From Peptococcaceae bacterium UBA7185 (lineage in GTDB: Bacteria; Bacillota; Peptococcia; Peptococcales; Peptococcaceae): a stretch of DNA of 28,883 nt. Shown piece by piece: positions 14,409 through 22,514 of the stretch. The number at the start of each line of letters is the position of its first letter. Within the stretch, counting starts at the first letter, position 1. The stretch spans positions 6,178 to 35,060 of the forward strand of contig DKVF01000066.1 of assembly GCA_002491065.1 (NCBI GenBank). Direction: 5' to 3'. Under the pieces are notes generated by a model. The model was not told where the DNA came from and ran no database searches. It saw nothing but the letters and a program-made list of their open reading frames with translations. The translations under genes and the position numbers were made by a program.

Positions 14409-16412
14409 ATGACAAAACCAGCTTACAAAGAGAAATATCCCCATATGTTTGAGCCGTTGGTCATCAAACGGGGAAAACATGAAGTTGTATTTAACAATCG
14501 CGTCATGATGTCTCCGGTAGGAATCGTAGCTACCGGCGGCGGTGCCGACAATGGACGCATCAATGCTTTCGGCGTTGATTACTGGACAGGAATTATCCGC
14601 GGCGGATTTTCTTCCGTGGCACTGCCTATGGAAATTCCGGCAGAAGGCGCTCATGCCGGCGTATTCAATATGGACCCGGAACAGGTCAACTATATGAATA
14701 TGCATCTGCTGCAGCGTTCGGTGCATGCGTATAATGGCAAAACCTTTGCAGAATTGATTCATGGCGGCCGTTGCATGGTGGCCAAAAATCTGGAATTGAA
14801 AGCCGCCGCAGATTCGGAATATCAGGGCCGACATGTAAAAGGCATGGACAAAGAGGATATGGAAGAAGTGCTGCGGCTTTGCCGCGAATTTGCCAGTCAG
14901 GCCAGACGGTCCGGTTTTGACGGCATCATGGTGCATATGGCCCACGGATGGCTGTTCCATGATTTCCTCTCGCCTATCACCAACACCCGTACCGATGAAT
15001 TCGGCGGCAGTGTAGAAAATCGTTGCCGATTCCCAATCATGGCTTTAAAAGCCATTCGGGAAGTCATTGGTGATGATTTGATTATTGAGCTGCGCTTAAA
15101 CGGCAATGATGAAATGGAAGGCGGTATTTTGCCGGAGGATGCAGCACAGCAGGTATTGTTGCTGCAGGATTATGTAGATATGATTCACATCACCTGCGGT
15201 ACCCGTGTAGACGTAACCAGCCGTCCAAAAATGCACCCGACCAATTATTGTCCGACAGAGCACAATGCCTACGCCAGCGAAATTATCAAAAAGACACCGG
15301 GCGTACACATTCCTATTGGTGTGGTAGGTGCAATCAGTGATCCCGAGCGGACAGAAAAGCTGCTGGCCGATGGCAAGGCGGATTATGTATTGATGGCGCG
15401 GGCTGCCATTGCCGATAATAACTGGGTCAATAAAGTAAAAGAAGGCCGTGAGGAGGATATTCGTCCTTGTCTGCGCTGCCTGTACTGCTTGGACCATGGC
15501 CGCAGAAAAGCTAAGGTGAGCGGGAAAGAGCTGGCTATGGCCGCAGAAGTGAGTTTTGACCGCCGCTGTGTGGTCAATCCATTGTCCATGCAGGGCATTA
15601 GCAAAAAAATGTTTCCTGCTCCGCTGCGCAGCAAAAAAGTAGCTGTCATCGGTGGTGGCGTGGCTGGTATGAATGCAGCTTTGAGTGCTGCCGACCGCGG
15701 TCATGACGTTACCATCTTTGAAAAATCCGAAAAACTGGGCGGGCAGGCTTTGCTCTCCGACGTGATGTGGTTCAAAAAGGAAATGAAAGCCTACCATGAA
15801 TGGCTGGAACGGCAGGTAAAAAAGCATCCTCGTATCAAATTGATGATGCATACAGAAGCAACTCCAGAGATGATTTCAGATCTAGATCCAGACGCGGCGA
15901 TTATTGCGGTCGGTGCAGAGCAGATTGTACCGCCTATCCCCGGTGTGGAAAAAGCAGTTATGGCTTTTGATGTATTCGGCAATGAAGATAAATTGGGCAA
16001 AAAAGTGGCTATTATCGGCGGCGGTGATATTGGTTGTGAACTGTCCATTCATTTGTCTGGTTTGGGTCATGAATGCGCTGTGATTGAAATGAGCCATTAT
16101 CAGGCTGGCAACGCTGAATTGACAGAGCGGATGTCCATTTTGCAATGGATGGAAAAGGAACATGTCAATACGCTTCTGGATACCCAAGCGCTGGAAATCA
16201 CCGATACTGGCGTGCGCATCAAAAATGCCGATGGGGAATCGTTGTTGGAAGCAGATAGCGTAATTATCTGTACAGGCACCAGAGCTTTGACAAACATCAG
16301 AGATACTTTCCGCGATGTGGCTTTTGATGTCATCAACATTGGGGACTGCAAAAAGGCTTCTAATATGCAGCATGCTATTGAAAGCGGATTCGATGCAGGA
16401 TATATTCTCTAA
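14409..16412 (+). CDS. 2-Enoate reductase-like FMN/FAD/[4Fe-4S] NADH:flavin oxidoreductase, paralog 1
   Basis: Predicted cytoplasmic reductase of activated C=C bonds, 667 residues, in the Old Yellow Enzyme / 2,4-dienoyl-CoA reductase / enoate reductase class. An FMN-binding TIM barrel (about 10-345) contains FAELIHGGRC, the active-site VHMAHGWL and the family signature TRTDEFGGSVENRCRF. Four cysteines for a [4Fe-4S] cluster follow: Cys354, Cys357, Cys360 (C-x2-C-x2-C) and Cys387 (RRCVVNP). The C-terminal half has an FAD site (IGGGVAGMNAA, first Gly at 415) and an NAD(P) site (IGGGDIGCEL, near 537). No signal peptide is seen. The start has AAGGAG upstream. It lies between the SLC13 carrier and a LysR gene and has a close paralog at 17844. 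Characterised relatives reduce cinnamate-like acids, bile acid intermediates or dienoyl-CoA; the substrate here is unknown. Confidence 0.87.
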   Translation: MTKPAYKEKYPHMFEPLVIKRGKHEVVFNNRVMMSPVGIVATGGGADNGRINAFGVDYWTGIIRGGFSSVALPMEIPAEGAHAGVFNMDPEQVNYMNMHLLQRSVHAYNGKTFAELIHGGRCMVAKNLELKAAADSEYQGRHVKGMDKEDMEEVLRLCREFASQARRSGFDGIMVHMAHGWLFHDFLSPITNTRTDEFGGSVENRCRFPIMALKAIREVIGDDLIIELRLNGNDEMEGGILPEDAAQQVLLLQDYVDMIHITCGTRVDVTSRPKMHPTNYCPTEHNAYASEIIKKTPGVHIPIGVVGAISDPERTEKLLADGKADYVLMARAAIADNNWVNKVKEGREEDIRPCLRCLYCLDHGRRKAKVSGKELAMAAEVSFDRRCVVNPLSMQGISKKMFPAPLRSKKVAVIGGGVAGMNAALSAADRGHDVTIFEKSEKLGGQALLSDVMWFKKEMKAYHEWLERQVKKHPRIKLMMHTEATPEMISDLDPDAAIIAVGAEQIVPPIPGVEKAVMAFDVFGNEDKLGKKVAIIGGGDIGCELSIHLSGLGHECAVIEMSHYQAGNAELTERMSILQWMEKEHVNTLLDTQALEITDTGVRIKNADGESLLEADSVIICTGTRALTNIRDTFRDVAFDVINIGDCKKASNMQHAIESGFDAGYIL

Positions 16413-16441
16413 ATTTTAATATGAGGTTTTGAAAAACAGAG

Positions 16442-16497
16442 AGGACTATCATGGGGAGCGAGTATGCGCGGATTATCGTGATAGTTCTTTTGTTTTT
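16442..16497 (+). terminator. Terminator after enoate reductase 1
   Basis: AGGACTATCATG (16442-16453) pairs with CGTGATAGTTCT (16477-16488) with G-U pairs, followed by T-rich sequence. It separates the reductase from the LysR gene. Confidence 0.7.
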
Positions 16498-16584
16498 GTG
16501 TTAAAATGAGAAGTATGATATGATAAAAAATTGAAATGAGCGAAACCATATGAGTATAAAATTTTCTGGAAAGAAGGGATGTTT

Positions 16585-17532
16585 ATGCGCTTAGAACAGT
16601 TGAAATATCTGATAGAGGTTGCCAATTGCAAATCTATCAATAAAGCTGCGCAAAATTTGTATATCACCCAGCCGGCTTTGAGTATCGCCATCAATTCACT
16701 GGAGGAGGAATTGCAGTATCCGCTGCTGAAACGCACCAAAAAAGGTGTGCTTCTGACAGAGGACGGTGCCCGTGTGCTACAGGAGGCCCAAATGGTGTTG
16801 AATACCATCCAGAATTGGTACTTGGCCAAATCCGAGCAGGAATATGAATTGGATGGTGTGGTGCATATTCAGGCCATTCCTTCTATCTGCGTGGCTATGT
16901 CCAACACCTTAATTTTTGAGCTGCAGAAAAAATATCCCAAACTATCGGTGTTCCTCCACGAAAAAACACCGCAGCATATGGTGGAAACCATTGCCAACGG
17001 TGCGGTGAATATTGGGATCGTATCCTATTTGCAGGACAAGGAGAAAAAACTTCTGCAAAAGGCAGAGCAAAATGATTTGCATGCGGAAAAGCTGGCGGAG
17101 GATGAACGGTGCATTATGCTGAGTGCCAAAAATCCCCTTTCCCAAAAAGAAATATTGACGAAAGAAGATTTGAGCCAGCTGACCTTGGCGTACTATTCTG
17201 ACTTGACAGATAATATCTCTGAATTTTATCGGAAATTTTTTAATCCAGAGCGTTGTTTCCGTTTAAACAGTCGGGAAAGTATTTTGCAATTGGTGGCTGA
17301 AGATGGCGCCGCTGCTGTATTTCCAGAAAAAACTACAAGAAGCAGTTATTTTATCAAAAACGGTTTGATTCGTCCGGTACCGGCAGAGGGCTTGGACACC
17401 AAAATTTCGTATTATCTGCTGTATCCAGATCTGAAAACCATGTCGGTCAACGAAATACGCATGCTGGATATTATCCGTGAGCAGTTTTCCTGCTGCCTGA
17501 CAGAGGGCAGAGGCTGTGATTGTGATGTATAG
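16585..17532 (+). CDS. LysR-family transcriptional regulator (between the two reductase genes)
   Basis: DNA-binding regulator of 315 residues. The N-terminal winged helix-turn-helix reads MRLEQLKYLIEV, then SINKAAQNLYITQPALSIAI with the recognition helix around residues 28-48, followed by a linker helix and a periplasmic-binding-like effector domain from about 90. I chose the ATG at 16585 because GAAGGG lies 6 nt upstream and the related protein at 27636 begins MRLEQLRYLIEI. The ATG at 16579 abuts the ribosome site. Because it lies between the two reductase genes and LysR proteins usually control neighbours, it is the best candidate to bind the element shared by the promoters at 12594, 14284 and 17621. 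No clear terminator follows it. Confidence 0.93.
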   Translation: MRLEQLKYLIEVANCKSINKAAQNLYITQPALSIAINSLEEELQYPLLKRTKKGVLLTEDGARVLQEAQMVLNTIQNWYLAKSEQEYELDGVVHIQAIPSICVAMSNTLIFELQKKYPKLSVFLHEKTPQHMVETIANGAVNIGIVSYLQDKEKKLLQKAEQNDLHAEKLAEDERCIMLSAKNPLSQKEILTKEDLSQLTLAYYSDLTDNISEFYRKFFNPERCFRLNSRESILQLVAEDGAAAVFPEKTTRSSYFIKNGLIRPVPAEGLDTKISYYLLYPDLKTMSVNEIRMLDIIREQFSCCLTEGRGCDCDV

Positions 17533-17620
17533 AGACAGCATCATGAAATTATATCGTATCGTACAGCCAGTGGCAATTATTATAGAAAAACGGCGATTCC
17601 TGTACAAATTTGCATGAAGG

Positions 17621-17691
17621 GTTATAAAAGTTACTGAATAATACACTATAAAAAATGAAACTTATACAAACTAATGATATTATGCTATGCT
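17621..17691 (+). promoter_or_regulatory. Promoter and shared regulatory element of enoate reductase 2
   Basis: GTTAT-N12-ATAAT (17621-17642), then CTATAAAA (17646-17653). The core promoter is TTATAC (17662-17667), an 18-nt spacer and TATGCT (17686-17691). Geometry is identical to the element at 14284. The weak -10 fits an activator-dependent promoter. The untranslated leader is long, about 145 nt. The rest of the 311-nt gap after the LysR gene shows nothing else I recognise. Confidence 0.65.
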
Positions 17692-17843
17692 ATATATAAA
17701 TAATGAAAATATAAAGAGAAACCCGGGACAGTATCAATATCTTTTCATTTCAAACTCAAACTTTGAAAGCTGTCGGCCTTTGGCAGGCGGCGCAAACAAA
17801 GATACCTTGCTTGTATGTGAAATTAAAAAAGGGAGCGAATGAA

Positions 17844-19835
17844 ATGAAACCAACCTATAAAGAAAAGTATCCGCATCTGTTTGAACCCATGTATGTAGGA
17901 AAAAACAAAGTCCGTTTTAATAATCGTGCCTGTATGGCGCCCATCGGCTCTATTGCCACCGGCGGCGGGGAAAGCAGCGAAGGCCGCATTACTCAAAATG
18001 GGATTGATCAGGCAATGAATTATATTCGCGGCGGATTTTCCACTGTTGCGCTGCCTATGGAAGTGCCCATTGACGGCGGTCATGAACATATGTTTAACTT
18101 GAATCCCAAAACCTGCAACCAGATGAATTTTCATTTGCTACAGCGCTCCGTACATGCCTATAGAGGCTTGACCTTCGCCGAACTGCTGCACTGCGGGCCG
18201 TTTGTCAATCTGCCCGATTATCCCAGACTGGGCGCCGATACCTATGTGACCAGCGGGTATCAGGTAAAAGCAGCCACATTGGAGGATATGAAAGGCATTT
18301 GCGATTTATTTGCCCAGTATGCTGTGTGGGCTAAGATTGCTAGATTTGACGGTCTGATGATTCACATGGCACATGGCTGGCTGTTTAATCAATTTTTATC
18401 GCCGCTGACCAACCACCGCACCGACGAATTCGGCGGCAGTGTGGAAAACCGTTGTCGTTTCCCCATGATGGTCTTGAAGGCAATCCGTGATGCAGTGGGC
18501 GATGATTTGTTAATCGAGTTGCGCTTGAACGGTAATGATGAAGTAGAAGGCGGCATTCTGCCAGAGGATGCAGCACAGCAGGTTCTGATTCTGCAGGAAT
18601 ATGCTGATATGATTCACATTACCTGCGGACATCGTGTAGATGCGCTGTCCCGTCCCAAACAGCATCCCAGCAATTTCTTCCCTATGGCGCACAATGCCTA
18701 TGCCAGCGAAATTGTCAAGAACACTCCTGGCGTGAAGATTCCTATCGGCGTAGTAGGCGCTGTGTATACGCCGGAAGTAGCCGAAGAAATCTTAGCAAAA
18801 GGGCAGGCAGATTATATTTTGATGGCCCGTTCTGCTATGGCGGATCCGGAAATCATCAAAAAAGCAAAAGAAGGCAGAGAAGATGACATTCGTCCTTGTC
18901 TGCGCTGCAACTACTGCATGGATCACGGCCGTCGGGAAGCGCTGACCACCGAATTACACTTGTTGAGCCATCCCAGCTATGATCGCCATTGTGCGACCAA
19001 TCCGCTGGCCTTCCAGAGCTTGTCTAAGCGGGATTTCCCGCCAGCAGAACGGGTAAAACGGGTTGCAGTTATCGGCGGCGGTGTAGCTGGTATGGAAGCG
19101 GCCATCAGTGCGGCTGATCGGGGGCACGAGGTCGTTCTGTACGAAAAAACTAACAAACTGGGCGGTCAGGCATTGTTGTCCGACGTCATGCCATTCAAAA
19201 AGGAAATGAAGCTGTTCCATGAATATTTGGAGCGGCAGGTGAAAAAACGCCGCAATATTGTGGTGATGATGAATACCACTGCAACCCGCGATATGATTGA
19301 CGAGCTGGACCCTGACGCTGTGATTGTAGCAGTCGGTGCAGAGCAGATTGTGCCGAAGATTCCTGGTGTAGAAAAGGCCACGATGTCCTTTGATGTGTTT
19401 GGCAACGAAGATAAAGTTGGCCACAAGGTTCTGATTGTGGGCGGCGGCGATATCGGCGTTGAGCTGGGGATTCATCTGAATCAGCTGGGCCATGAAAGCA
19501 CCATCGTGGAAATGGGCCATTATATCGCGCCAAAAGCACAGCTCACCGAGCGGATTTCCTATCTGGAAGTGATGGAGCAGGAAAAGGTTGTGACCATGGT
19601 AGATACTGCCTGTGTGGAAATCACCGACAAAGGCGCTTATGTAGAAAATGCAGACGGCAAACAGTTTATCGAAGCAGATACCGTGATTATCTGCGTAGGC
19701 ACCAAAGCCCTGGCAGAAGAACGGGATAAATTTATTGACGTAGCTTTTGACGTGATTAACGTCGGCGACTGCGTAAAAGCCTCCAGCATCGTGCATGCCG
19801 TACACACCGGTTTTGACGCAGGCTTGACCATTTAG
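17844..19835 (+). CDS. 2-Enoate reductase-like FMN/FAD/[4Fe-4S] NADH:flavin oxidoreductase, paralog 2
   Basis: Second cytoplasmic C=C reductase, 663 residues, collinear with paralog 1 and, by eye, well over half identical. The TIM barrel keeps IHMAHGWL and HRTDEFGGSVENRCRF. The cluster cysteines are Cys352, Cys355, Cys358 and Cys383. The FAD (IGGGVAGMEAA) and NAD(P) (VGGGDIGVEL) sites are intact. It differs in the barrel segment after FAEL: LHCGPF here against IHGGRC in paralog 1, and the following 30 residues diverge strongly, so a different substrate is likely. The start at 17844 (MKPTYKEKYPH) aligns with paralog 1 and has GGGAG 8 nt upstream; a longer frame from 17763 lacks a ribosome site. 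It has its own promoter and terminator. Physiological substrate unknown. Confidence 0.87.
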   Translation: MKPTYKEKYPHLFEPMYVGKNKVRFNNRACMAPIGSIATGGGESSEGRITQNGIDQAMNYIRGGFSTVALPMEVPIDGGHEHMFNLNPKTCNQMNFHLLQRSVHAYRGLTFAELLHCGPFVNLPDYPRLGADTYVTSGYQVKAATLEDMKGICDLFAQYAVWAKIARFDGLMIHMAHGWLFNQFLSPLTNHRTDEFGGSVENRCRFPMMVLKAIRDAVGDDLLIELRLNGNDEVEGGILPEDAAQQVLILQEYADMIHITCGHRVDALSRPKQHPSNFFPMAHNAYASEIVKNTPGVKIPIGVVGAVYTPEVAEEILAKGQADYILMARSAMADPEIIKKAKEGREDDIRPCLRCNYCMDHGRREALTTELHLLSHPSYDRHCATNPLAFQSLSKRDFPPAERVKRVAVIGGGVAGMEAAISAADRGHEVVLYEKTNKLGGQALLSDVMPFKKEMKLFHEYLERQVKKRRNIVVMMNTTATRDMIDELDPDAVIVAVGAEQIVPKIPGVEKATMSFDVFGNEDKVGHKVLIVGGGDIGVELGIHLNQLGHESTIVEMGHYIAPKAQLTERISYLEVMEQEKVVTMVDTACVEITDKGAYVENADGKQFIEADTVIICVGTKALAEERDKFIDVAFDVINVGDCVKASSIVHAVHTGFDAGLTI

Positions 19836-19856
19836 AAACTTTTTGCAACAGTGAAA

Positions 19857-19913
19857 AACCGACCATGCTGCACCGAGAACATCGGATTGGCACAGCATGG
19901 CCGGTTATTTTTT
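19857..19913 (+). terminator. Terminator after enoate reductase 2
   Basis: AACCGACCATGCTG (19857-19870) pairs with CAGCATGGCCGGTT (19893-19906) with one mismatch, then ATTTTTT. Confidence 0.82.
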
Positions 19914-20023
19914 ATGCATAAGGATAAGCGCAAAAAACATGGTTTTCATAGTAAACATTTTGTGAAAAGAAAGTGCTTTCACTTTTATTACAATAGTTCT
20001 CATGCGCAACTCCAGTGAAAGTT

Positions 20024-20647
20024 TCATTTGGCAGTTTCCTCAGCCAAGGGCTTCAACGACAAGATGATATTTTTATTTTTGTCCAGCATCATTTCACATT
20101 GCCAGGTAAAGTCAGGGGAGTTATTCCACAGTGTATCACGGAAGCACACAGACAGTGTCGCTGTCAGTGGTTCTTCAAGGGGAAGTAAATCCTGTGCCTG
20201 CACATCTGTGTGACCAGACTGTTCAAGCATTTCCACATATCTATTACCGGGCAGGCCCTGCACCTGATAGTTCACAATCTTTCGCAGACCATCCTCTTTT
20301 TGATAGAGTAACGAAAATTGGGTGCGCAGCGCAACGTATAGTTCTTCCTGCGCAGTCTTTCTGTCTGATTGCAGTATCACATAATCAATATTACCTGTAA
20401 TATGATACAAACCATCTTCGTCAATTTCGTATTCAGTCAGATAGATGTGCGCGCCTGTGTGTTTATCAAACCGTATCAATTGCTCTTTTCCTAAATAGAG
20501 CGGCTCCGAGATAACCCCTTCTTGCATCTTTTCGTTTCCTACGGAAAATTCGCTTACTTTCGATTGAGAATAACAGGAAGTCATGGTTAATGCAATCACA
20601 ATAAAAGTGATGATAGGGTACAAAATTTTTCTTGTTTTGCTGTGCAT
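20024..20647 (-). CDS. Putative lipoprotein of unknown function
   Basis: A 207-residue product with a basic N-terminus (MHSKTRKILY), a hydrophobic stretch and a lipobox-like MTSC ending at Cys25. It should be exported and lipid-anchored. The mature part is acidic, mostly beta-strand in pattern (for example IYLTEYEIDEDGLYHITGNI), and rich in Leu, Gln and Glu. I recognise no family and no catalytic motif. The start is preceded by GGTGGAGGTGGAGAGG, a purine-rich region that can serve as ribosome site. It lies alone on the minus strand, convergent with the reductase 2 gene and downstream of the rpsT terminator. Confidence 0.65.
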   Translation of the reverse strand: MHSKTRKILYPIITFIVIALTMTSCYSQSKVSEFSVGNEKMQEGVISEPLYLGKEQLIRFDKHTGAHIYLTEYEIDEDGLYHITGNIDYVILQSDRKTAQEELYVALRTQFSLLYQKEDGLRKIVNYQVQGLPGNRYVEMLEQSGHTDVQAQDLLPLEEPLTATLSVCFRDTLWNNSPDFTWQCEMMLDKNKNIILSLKPLAEETAK

Positions 20648-20858
20648 AGCCTCTCCACCTCCACCTATATCGTAACATATCCAGTATGATGTTTGAATAA
20701 TTCTTTGTATAAACGTGAAACATTTGCAAAATTGAAGACAGTAACACTGTGCAGCAAATTGGTGCAGAGTTCGTCATTTACAGATACGAAGTATTTTATC
20801 AATTTGGGATAGTATCTTTTTATTATCGTATCACGTATTCTATTTTGCAAAAAAAGAA
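20648..20858. other. Intergenic region upstream of the lipoprotein gene
   Basis: It holds the leader and presumably the promoter of the minus-strand lipoprotein gene, but I cannot identify a convincing -35/-10 pair. No RNA motif or repeat is evident. Confidence 0.4.
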
Positions 20859-20910
20859 GGAACGCTACAAAACCGAGAGAGTTCAGAAACTTTCTGTTTT
20901 GCGGCGTTCC
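20859..20910 (-). terminator. Terminator of rpsT
   Basis: GGAACGC and an adjoining CAAAAC segment (from 20859) pair with GTTTTG and GCGTTCC (to 20910), forming a long imperfect hairpin. T-runs on both sides make it potentially bidirectional. It lies 22 nt past the rpsT stop. Confidence 0.8.
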
Positions 20911-20932
20911 TTTTTATGTGCAGCAGAGCTGA

Positions 20933-21193
20933 CTACATTGCATTGACCATTTTTGTTAAACGAGATTTTTTGTTCGCTGCGTTGTTTTTATGCAGAATCC
21001 CTTTGGATGCTGCTTTGTCAATTGTCTGTACAGCAACCTTTAATGCTGCTTTTGCTGCTTCTGCGTCGTTTGCTGCGACAGCAGTTTCAACACCTTTGAT
21101 GGTGGTTTTTACTTTAGACATAGCGCTTTTGTTTCTTAATGTGCGCACTTTAGCGATTTGGGCACGCTTAGCTGCAGATTTGATGTTAGCCAA
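20933..21193 (-). CDS. rpsT: 30S ribosomal protein S20
   Basis: Small basic primary 16S rRNA-binding protein, 86 residues with the start chosen here. The product reads (M)ANIKSAAKRAQIAK and ends KKSRLTKMVNAM, with the Lys/Ala-rich helices typical of S20. I place the start at the TTG at 21193: GGAGG lies 8 nt upstream and the family almost always begins MANIKS. A GTG at 21202 overlaps the ribosome site and is rejected. A UUG start is also used by E. coli rpsT, where S20 represses its own translation. A hairpin in the leader (21224-21249) could take part in similar control. It is a single-gene unit with its own terminator. Confidence 0.95.
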   Translation of the reverse strand: MANIKSAAKRAQIAKVRTLRNKSAMSKVKTTIKGVETAVAANDAEAAKAALKVAVQTIDKAASKGILHKNNAANKKSRLTKMVNAM

Positions 21194-21223
21194 GATAGTC
21201 ACCTCCTTCGGTTAGTTGAAAAA

Positions 21224-21249
21224 AACGGGAACAGGACGGGTTTCCCGTT
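21224..21249 (-). promoter_or_regulatory. Leader hairpin upstream of rpsT
   Basis: AACGGGAA (21224-21231) and TTCCCGTT (21242-21249) form an 8-bp hairpin with a 10-nt loop in the rpsT 5' leader, about 30 nt before the start codon. Position suggests a role in mRNA stability or S20 feedback, which is not proven. Confidence 0.4.
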
Positions 21250-21407
21250 GTATTTACCATATGCAAAAATTTGCTGGAAAATTTAACAGATAATATTCTA
21301 CCATGCAGCAAAAAAAAAAGCAAGAATAATCGCTGCAATTCCCGCATATATATCAATATAAAAATTTTACAGCATAAAAAATTTACAGCGGAAAAAGGAC
21401 GAGTATT

Positions 21408-22388
21408 ATGTTTCAAAATTGGCAAGGAAGAGTGCGGCGTGTGTTGCCCTGGCTTCTTTTGGCGCTGATGCTTTCCGGATGCGGCAGTGGTCTGTGGCAA
21501 GCAAGTGGACTGGCTGAGGGGGAGGAGCAACAGTGGGAGCAATGGCTGTTGGAAGGTTGGAGTTTGGGCGGGCAGGATGGCAGTATGTCGGCTCTGTTGT
21601 GGAAATTTTTATGCGGTACGGTGCCTACCAATCCCTATGGGCAGCTTGCCAGCGGGATGCCGGGTGTGTCAGGTGCAGCGGGACATATCGTAAACGTGGT
21701 GACAGAGGAAGAAGCTTTCTATGCGGCGGCGTTAGTGCCGGACCAATGGCAGCATCGCTTTGAGAAGGTAAAGGAGCTGACGGTGTCGGAGGATGTGCAG
21801 GTGATTCTCTACCACACTCATAATGCGGAAACCTATGTGCCTGATGCCGGTGTGAGTAAGGTGAATGGACAAAACGGCGGTGTGGTACAGGCTGCCGATG
21901 TGTTTCAGGCGGCACTGCAGCAGAAGTATGGCATTCGCACGGTGCACAATACGACGCTGCATGATTATCCCAACTGGAATCGAGCCTATCAGAATTCTTT
22001 GATTACAGTACAGCAGCTGCTGCAGGCTAATCCTAATGTGAAAGCAGTGTTTGATATTCATCGCGACGCTGGATTTACATCGAAAAAGCCTACGACTACG
22101 ATGATCAACGGTAAGAGCGCGGCGCGCATCATGCTGGTGATTGGGGGCAATCATGAAAACTGGCAGGAAAATCTGGCCTTTGCCCGACAGCTGGAAACAA
22201 AATGTAATGAGCTATATCCGGGACTTTTGCGGGATCATATTCATATTCGAGAGACTGGACGCTACAATCAGCAGGCCAATGGGCATAGTGTGTTGTTGGA
22301 AATCGGTTCAGACCTCAATACACAGGAAGAAGCAAATTATGCATTGGAATGCTTTGCCCAAGTGGTCTATGAAGTGCTGCAAACATAG
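21408..22388 (+). CDS. SpoIIP-like lipoprotein, peptidoglycan amidase/endopeptidase
   Basis: A 326-residue exported protein of the SpoIIP family. In spore formers SpoIIP trims peptidoglycan during engulfment, cutting both the amide bond and the cross-link. The N-terminus has a signal segment with lipobox LSGC (22-25), so it would be lipid-anchored. The catalytic domain starts near 125: ILYHTHNAETY (zinc ligand candidate His136 or His138, Glu141), VFDIHRDA (His218) and LLEIGSDLNTQEEA (Glu298) match the family's metal and catalytic positions. The region 30-110 is less conserved. AAAGGA precedes the start. It is divergent from rpsT, the common neighbour arrangement in Firmicutes. It does not prove that the organism sporulates. 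Confidence 0.85.
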   Translation: MFQNWQGRVRRVLPWLLLALMLSGCGSGLWQASGLAEGEEQQWEQWLLEGWSLGGQDGSMSALLWKFLCGTVPTNPYGQLASGMPGVSGAAGHIVNVVTEEEAFYAAALVPDQWQHRFEKVKELTVSEDVQVILYHTHNAETYVPDAGVSKVNGQNGGVVQAADVFQAALQQKYGIRTVHNTTLHDYPNWNRAYQNSLITVQQLLQANPNVKAVFDIHRDAGFTSKKPTTTMINGKSAARIMLVIGGNHENWQENLAFARQLETKCNELYPGLLRDHIHIRETGRYNQQANGHSVLLEIGSDLNTQEEANYALECFAQVVYEVLQT

Positions 22389-22415
22389 GACCGGAGCGGT
22401 TTTGCCGGTTTGCTT
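22376..22415 (+). terminator. Possible terminator overlapping the end of the SpoIIP-like gene
   Basis: GCAAAC at the stop codon and a CCGG just after it can pair with CCGGTTTGC (to about 22411), followed by TTTT. The stem is interrupted, so this is a weak call. Confidence 0.35.
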
Positions 22416-22514
22416 TTGAGAAAATGGCGATGAATATAATTTCATTGCTGTTTTTTCTATATATCTTCTATATATAATATATAAAAAATTGTCTGAAAAA
22501 ATGAAAAAAAAGCA

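Noticed and set aside
17763..17843. 27-residue N-terminal extension of reductase 2
   Set aside because: No ribosome site, and paralog 1 begins at the residue aligned with Met at 17844.
18954..19898. 314-codon open frame antisense to reductase 2
   Set aside because: Cys/His-rich shadow of a conserved flavoenzyme gene; the same kind of antisense frame appears against paralog 1.
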